This document shows, piece after piece, positions 61,136 to 64,000 of a DNA stretch of 64,000 nt (positions are counted from its first letter, which is position 1; every line of letters starts with the position of its first letter). Where the stretch lies: NCBI GenBank assembly GCA_963920765.1, contig OY987250.1, positions 12,268,409 to 12,332,408 of the forward strand. The letters run 5' to 3'. Below the pieces are notes generated by a model. That model was given only the letters and a program-made list of their open reading frames with translations, did no database searches and was not told where the DNA came from. The translations under genes and the position numbers were made by a program. Source of the stretch: Ulota crispa (taxonomy: Eukaryota > Streptophyta > Bryopsida > Orthotrichales > Orthotrichaceae).

Positions 61136-62218
61136 GTCCCAAATTTCAACCCAACCAATCAGATTTTGAGAAATCAGTAGGACTTGCGAGTGAACCGCCT
61201 CTCATGGACCCCAGCCTCCCCAAGTCGCCCTTGTCACGGACCGTGGACCCCAAGCGCCTCGAATAAGTTACCGCCTTGCAAGCACTCTGGCAATCGTTCC
61301 TTGACTTTCTTTCACTCCTCGTCTCGGTCTCACGCGCTGCAACCTTGACAACCTTCGATCAGGTCACAAAAACGCCCTTCTGGAGTTCTAGCACCTTCTA
61401 GAAGGAAGCTAACTTAGAATCGCCAACCCCCGGTCAAACCTGGCGCAACAGATTCTCTCTATCTCCCTCTCTCTCCGCGCATTTGTACATAGCCAGGCTA
61501 CAGCAAAAACCGAGGGTTTTAGGTTTCCAATTATACACAGACACAGATTTCAACACCCACTCTTCCCTTGCAGTTGCATTGGTGGGGTACGTCAGCCATC
61601 GGCCCTGCACACAAATGCCGAAGGAGGAGCAATCCACTCAATCTCAGCCAAACTTACATCGCTTTCTTCTTCCGATCCTCGCAATGATACCCACACACTC
61701 TCCCGATCGCGCGACCCAAGCGTGACCAATGACCACAGGGTTGCACACATTGGCACGACGTACTATCTAGGTCGGCAAAAGCACAGCTTTTTGATGATCA
61801 AGTCGTCGTCGTCGCTTGATTGATTACCGTTGCTGTGTTTTGGCTGGGTTTTGTTCGGGGGAGATGGTTTGAGTTTCAAAGCCCAGGTTTTTGATCAACT
61901 CTTCGTCGTCGTCATTTCATTGATTACCGTTGCTGTGCTTTGGCTGGGTTTTGTTCTGGGGTGATGGTTTGAGTTTCAAGGAGTGTGTGGGGGTAGTCCA
62001 GGACCTGGTCCGGGAAATATTTGAGATTTTTCGGTCGATTTCCTTCATTTGCTGTATTGAACCGGTTCGGCTATTTTCTCTATTTCATACTATAGTAGGT
62101 TCAGTTTTTTACGATTTTAAACCGGTTTTTAGCCGATGTTTGTATATTGCAAACGGACCGGCCAGCTTTGAACTAGCGGTTGGTTCTTTTCCCGGACCTT
62201 GAGTCCAGGTGGTGTGAG
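61136..62218 (+). promoter_or_regulatory. Probable promoter and 5' leader of MED33
   Basis: G+C-richer DNA immediately upstream of MED33. It includes a CT-rich tract (61450-61475) and a 100-bp direct duplication (61788-61987). No TATA box is obvious, and the transcription start is not determined. Frames of 67-90 codons in it are not recognised. Confidence 0.45.
61788..61987. repeat. 100-bp tandem duplication in the MED33 leader
   Basis: The two units start at 61788 and 61888 ('tttttgatgatcaag' and 'tttttgatcaactc'). They share 'ttgattaccgttgctgtg' and 'ttttggctgggttttgttc' with a few substitutions. Each carries a (GTC)n run, 'gtcgtcgtcgtc' in unit 1 and 'tcgtcgtcgtc' in unit 2. Confidence 0.85.
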
Positions 62219-63847
62219 ATGCAAGTGTCGGCGTCATGGAAGGCAGTGCTGGAGGTGACGAAGACGGCGTGGACGCAGAACGATTTCCCGTTGGCGTGGG
62301 GGACGGAGGTGGCGACGTGCATTCACGAGGAAGCGCTGGGATTGCCCAGCGTCGAGCTGGCGCAGGTGCTGCTGCACTGCTTGTCTATCAATGCCTCCTC
62401 GCATGCTACCTCTCCCCCAGTGGCTACTCTCTGGAGCTACATCCAACACGCCATGTCCAGCCACATGGTTTCCGCCCTTCACATGCTCGCCCTCCTCACC
62501 AGCAGGTCTCCTATTCACTCTTCCTCTCTCACATTCCCTTTGGAATATATTACATTTTGAACTAAGCTTGTTCTTAGGTGGCTTAAGGTATGTTCACACT
62601 TGGTGTTAAGAGTGGTACTAGCAATATGAATGCAGTCTAAAGTTTTGTCCAAATGCATCTAAGTTTCTTTCGCTACTACCACTTTTAACATCAAGCGTGA
62701 ACATATCCTTAAGTATCTTCATACTTGGTGTTAAGAGTGGTCCACTTGCTGTTAGAGCATCACCACGTGTCCTACAAAATGCAAGCTGATTTGCAAGCCT
62801 GTCAATCCAATTTGCAAGTCAGGGAAGAAGGGTTGCCCCACCCACAGCCTCTTCATCTCCACCCAATGGCTACGTCACCCAATGGCTACGTCCACATTCA
62901 CCGATCAAGTTCTTGTTTATTGGAAAAGTGCAAAAGGTGCTTGTCTCGTGCGATATGCAATCCGCCGTTTGGCTTGCAAAAGTGCCCGGTTTGTAAGCCA
63001 CTGAAGGCCTTTTTGGCTTCTTACTAAGTTCATCCATTATGCAAGACGGGTGGGGCAATTTTGCAAGCCTATGGCAACAAGCCATCCGTTTTAGATGACC
63101 GGTGGTGATGCTCTTGAGAGTGGTAGAGCAAGCCTATGGCAACAAGCCATCCGTTTTAGATGACCGGTGGTGATGCTCTTGAGAGTGGTAGTAGGGAAGG
63201 AAAATTGTATGCATTTGGACACACCTTTAGACTGCATTCATTTTGCTAATACCCTCCAAACACCAAGTGTGAACATACCCTTTTTCGTGTTTTAGTGTGT
63301 ACCCTTATTCGTGTTTTGATGTGTAGGATTCTACCAACTCGGCAACAGCAACCTGAACTGTACAGAATGTACTTGGATCTAACGAGCACGTACGCATTTT
63401 CATTGGCATCCACGAAGTTTATGCCGTGTCGCGACAGGTGATTAGTTCTAATCCCTTATTTTGTAATTGTTTTGGTAAGTAAAGTATAGTTCTCCACCTT
63501 GGGTTTCCATAGCTGCTGGTTTGGTGCAGGATCGTGCAGGCTGTGGACGAGGCTCTACAGTTATCATCCAAGACTCCGGACGCGCCCATCACGGAGGTCG
63601 GGGTGGTGATTGTGCATTTTATGTTTGCTCTCGTGGCGCGCCTGGCGGAGGCCGTGTACGATGACTGGATTTCCAACAAAGGCGTCATGCATAGTCAGAT
63701 GATGGGAGTGGCTGGTCATGAAGAAAAGCTGGAAATGGAGTTGGAGCAGCTGCGAAAGAACAACAGCTTGGCAGCAGTGCTCCTCATGGCCAAAATCATG
63801 GAGAACAAGCGCACCGCAGGCCTGCTCCGCATTGCACGCCGGAACTT
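62219..63847 (+). CDS. MED33: Mediator complex subunit 33 (MED33/REF4 family), N-terminal exons
   Basis: MED33 is a large plant-specific tail subunit of Mediator. It works in the nucleus to link transcription factors to RNA polymerase II, and in Arabidopsis it represses phenylpropanoid (lignin) genes. Three coding exons are read: 62219-62505, 63327-63437 and 63530-63847, with introns 62506-63326 and 63438-63529, all GT-AG and all joining in the same phase. They give about 238 residues of a protein normally near 1,300, so the rest lies beyond the window. Family signatures are S-W-K-A-V-L-E-V-T-K at the start, L-P-S-V-E-L-A in exon 1, A-L-L-T-S-R | I-L-P-T-R across intron 1, P-E-L-Y-R-M-Y-L-D-L in exon 2, and a C-terminal helix ending L-L-R-I-A-R-R-N-L before the donor GTGAGT at 63848. 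The start at 62219 fits the family. An in-frame ATG at 62180 would add 13 residues and cannot be excluded. No lesion is seen. Strong G+C and codon contrast with the repeat DNA. Confidence 0.9.
62583..62713. mobile_element. MITE S1 in MED33 intron 1
   Basis: Ends TTAAGGTATGTTCACACTTG and AAGCGTGAACATATCCTTAA. About 131 bp. Confidence 0.8.
62752..63115. mobile_element. MITE T nested inside S2
   Basis: Ends AGAGCATCACCACGTGTCC and GACCGGTGGTGATGCTCT. The interior has several 'ttgcaagcc' blocks in both directions. Confidence 0.7.
63063..63191. repeat. Perfect 65-bp tandem duplication
   Basis: The unit starting 'gcaagcctatggcaacaagc' occurs at 63063 and again at 63128, essentially without differences. 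It spans the end of MITE T and the start of the S2 remainder. Very recent, or an assembly artefact. Confidence 0.9.
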
Positions 63848-64000
63848 GTGAGTAAACACATCTTTCTTAGCCATGTCGTTTAAGTTTTCGCCTTAGTACT
63901 TGATTGCTGCTACACACATGACGGCATTTGTAGGTTATGTCAATCACCCATATGGTTACAGCAATTGTCTTTCATAACCATGTCCATGATTGCCATTTCT

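Larger units (their letters stand above)
62710..63283. mobile_element. MITE S2 in MED33 intron 1, interrupted
   Basis: Same terminal family as S1 (right end 'caagtgtgaacataccc'). The halves share S1's 'atgcatttggaca' and 'tagactgcattcat' blocks in the opposite sense. It is split by element T and a local duplication. Confidence 0.7.

Noticed and set aside
1-64000. tRNA, rRNA or snRNA genes
   Set aside because: I looked for tRNA A- and B-box patterns and other conserved RNA gene cores by eye and found none; a proper scan could not be run.

Overview
The window looks like nuclear DNA of a green plant (streptophyte) with a large, repeat-choked, A+T-rich genome. The evidence is a spliced Mediator subunit 33 gene (a plant-specific tail subunit) with GT-AG introns at the right edge, a decayed plant-type ferric-chelate reductase (FRO), a Ty1/copia retrotransposon, plant-style Helitrons, and dozens of short inverted-repeat (MITE-like) elements. 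I cannot name the species. There is no operon structure, and almost every short open frame lies in repeat DNA.

Layout. 0.5-3.6 kb: RING-finger gene copy 1 and its downstream flank, which recurs inverted at 49.5-52.2 kb (copy 3) and partly at 40.5-42.5 kb (copy 2). 3.6-8.0 kb: nested inverted-repeat elements. 8.6-9.9 kb: FRO pseudogene, minus strand. 11-30 kb: dense MITEs of several families. 30.8-35.1 kb: a complete but defective copia element with 271-bp LTRs and a 5-bp target duplication. 36-46 kb: more MITEs, RING copy 2, a 295-bp Helitron and a 25-bp minisatellite. 48-60 kb: RING copy 3, a 691-bp Helitron and more MITEs. 61.1-63.85 kb: promoter side and first three coding exons of MED33, which runs off the window; its first intron is packed with nested MITEs.

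The most striking feature is a superfamily of about 24 non-autonomous elements, covering roughly a quarter of the window, that start TTAACCCC and end GGGGTTAA. They sit at TTAA target sites. Two nested insertions and one filled/empty-site pair inside the window show TTAA occupied by such elements, and several elements lie back to back sharing one TTAA. TTAA targets plus CCC...GGG ends are the signature of piggyBac transposons, which are unusual in plants. No transposase is visible here.

The three RING copies each carry a different lesion: a lost zinc-ligand His, a lost start codon, and an internal stop. The only gene likely to be fully functional is MED33. G+C-richer islands (8.6-10.7, 12.5-12.7, 25.5-26.7, 46.3-46.7, 61.1-63.9 kb) mark old or present genic DNA in the A+T-rich repeat sea.
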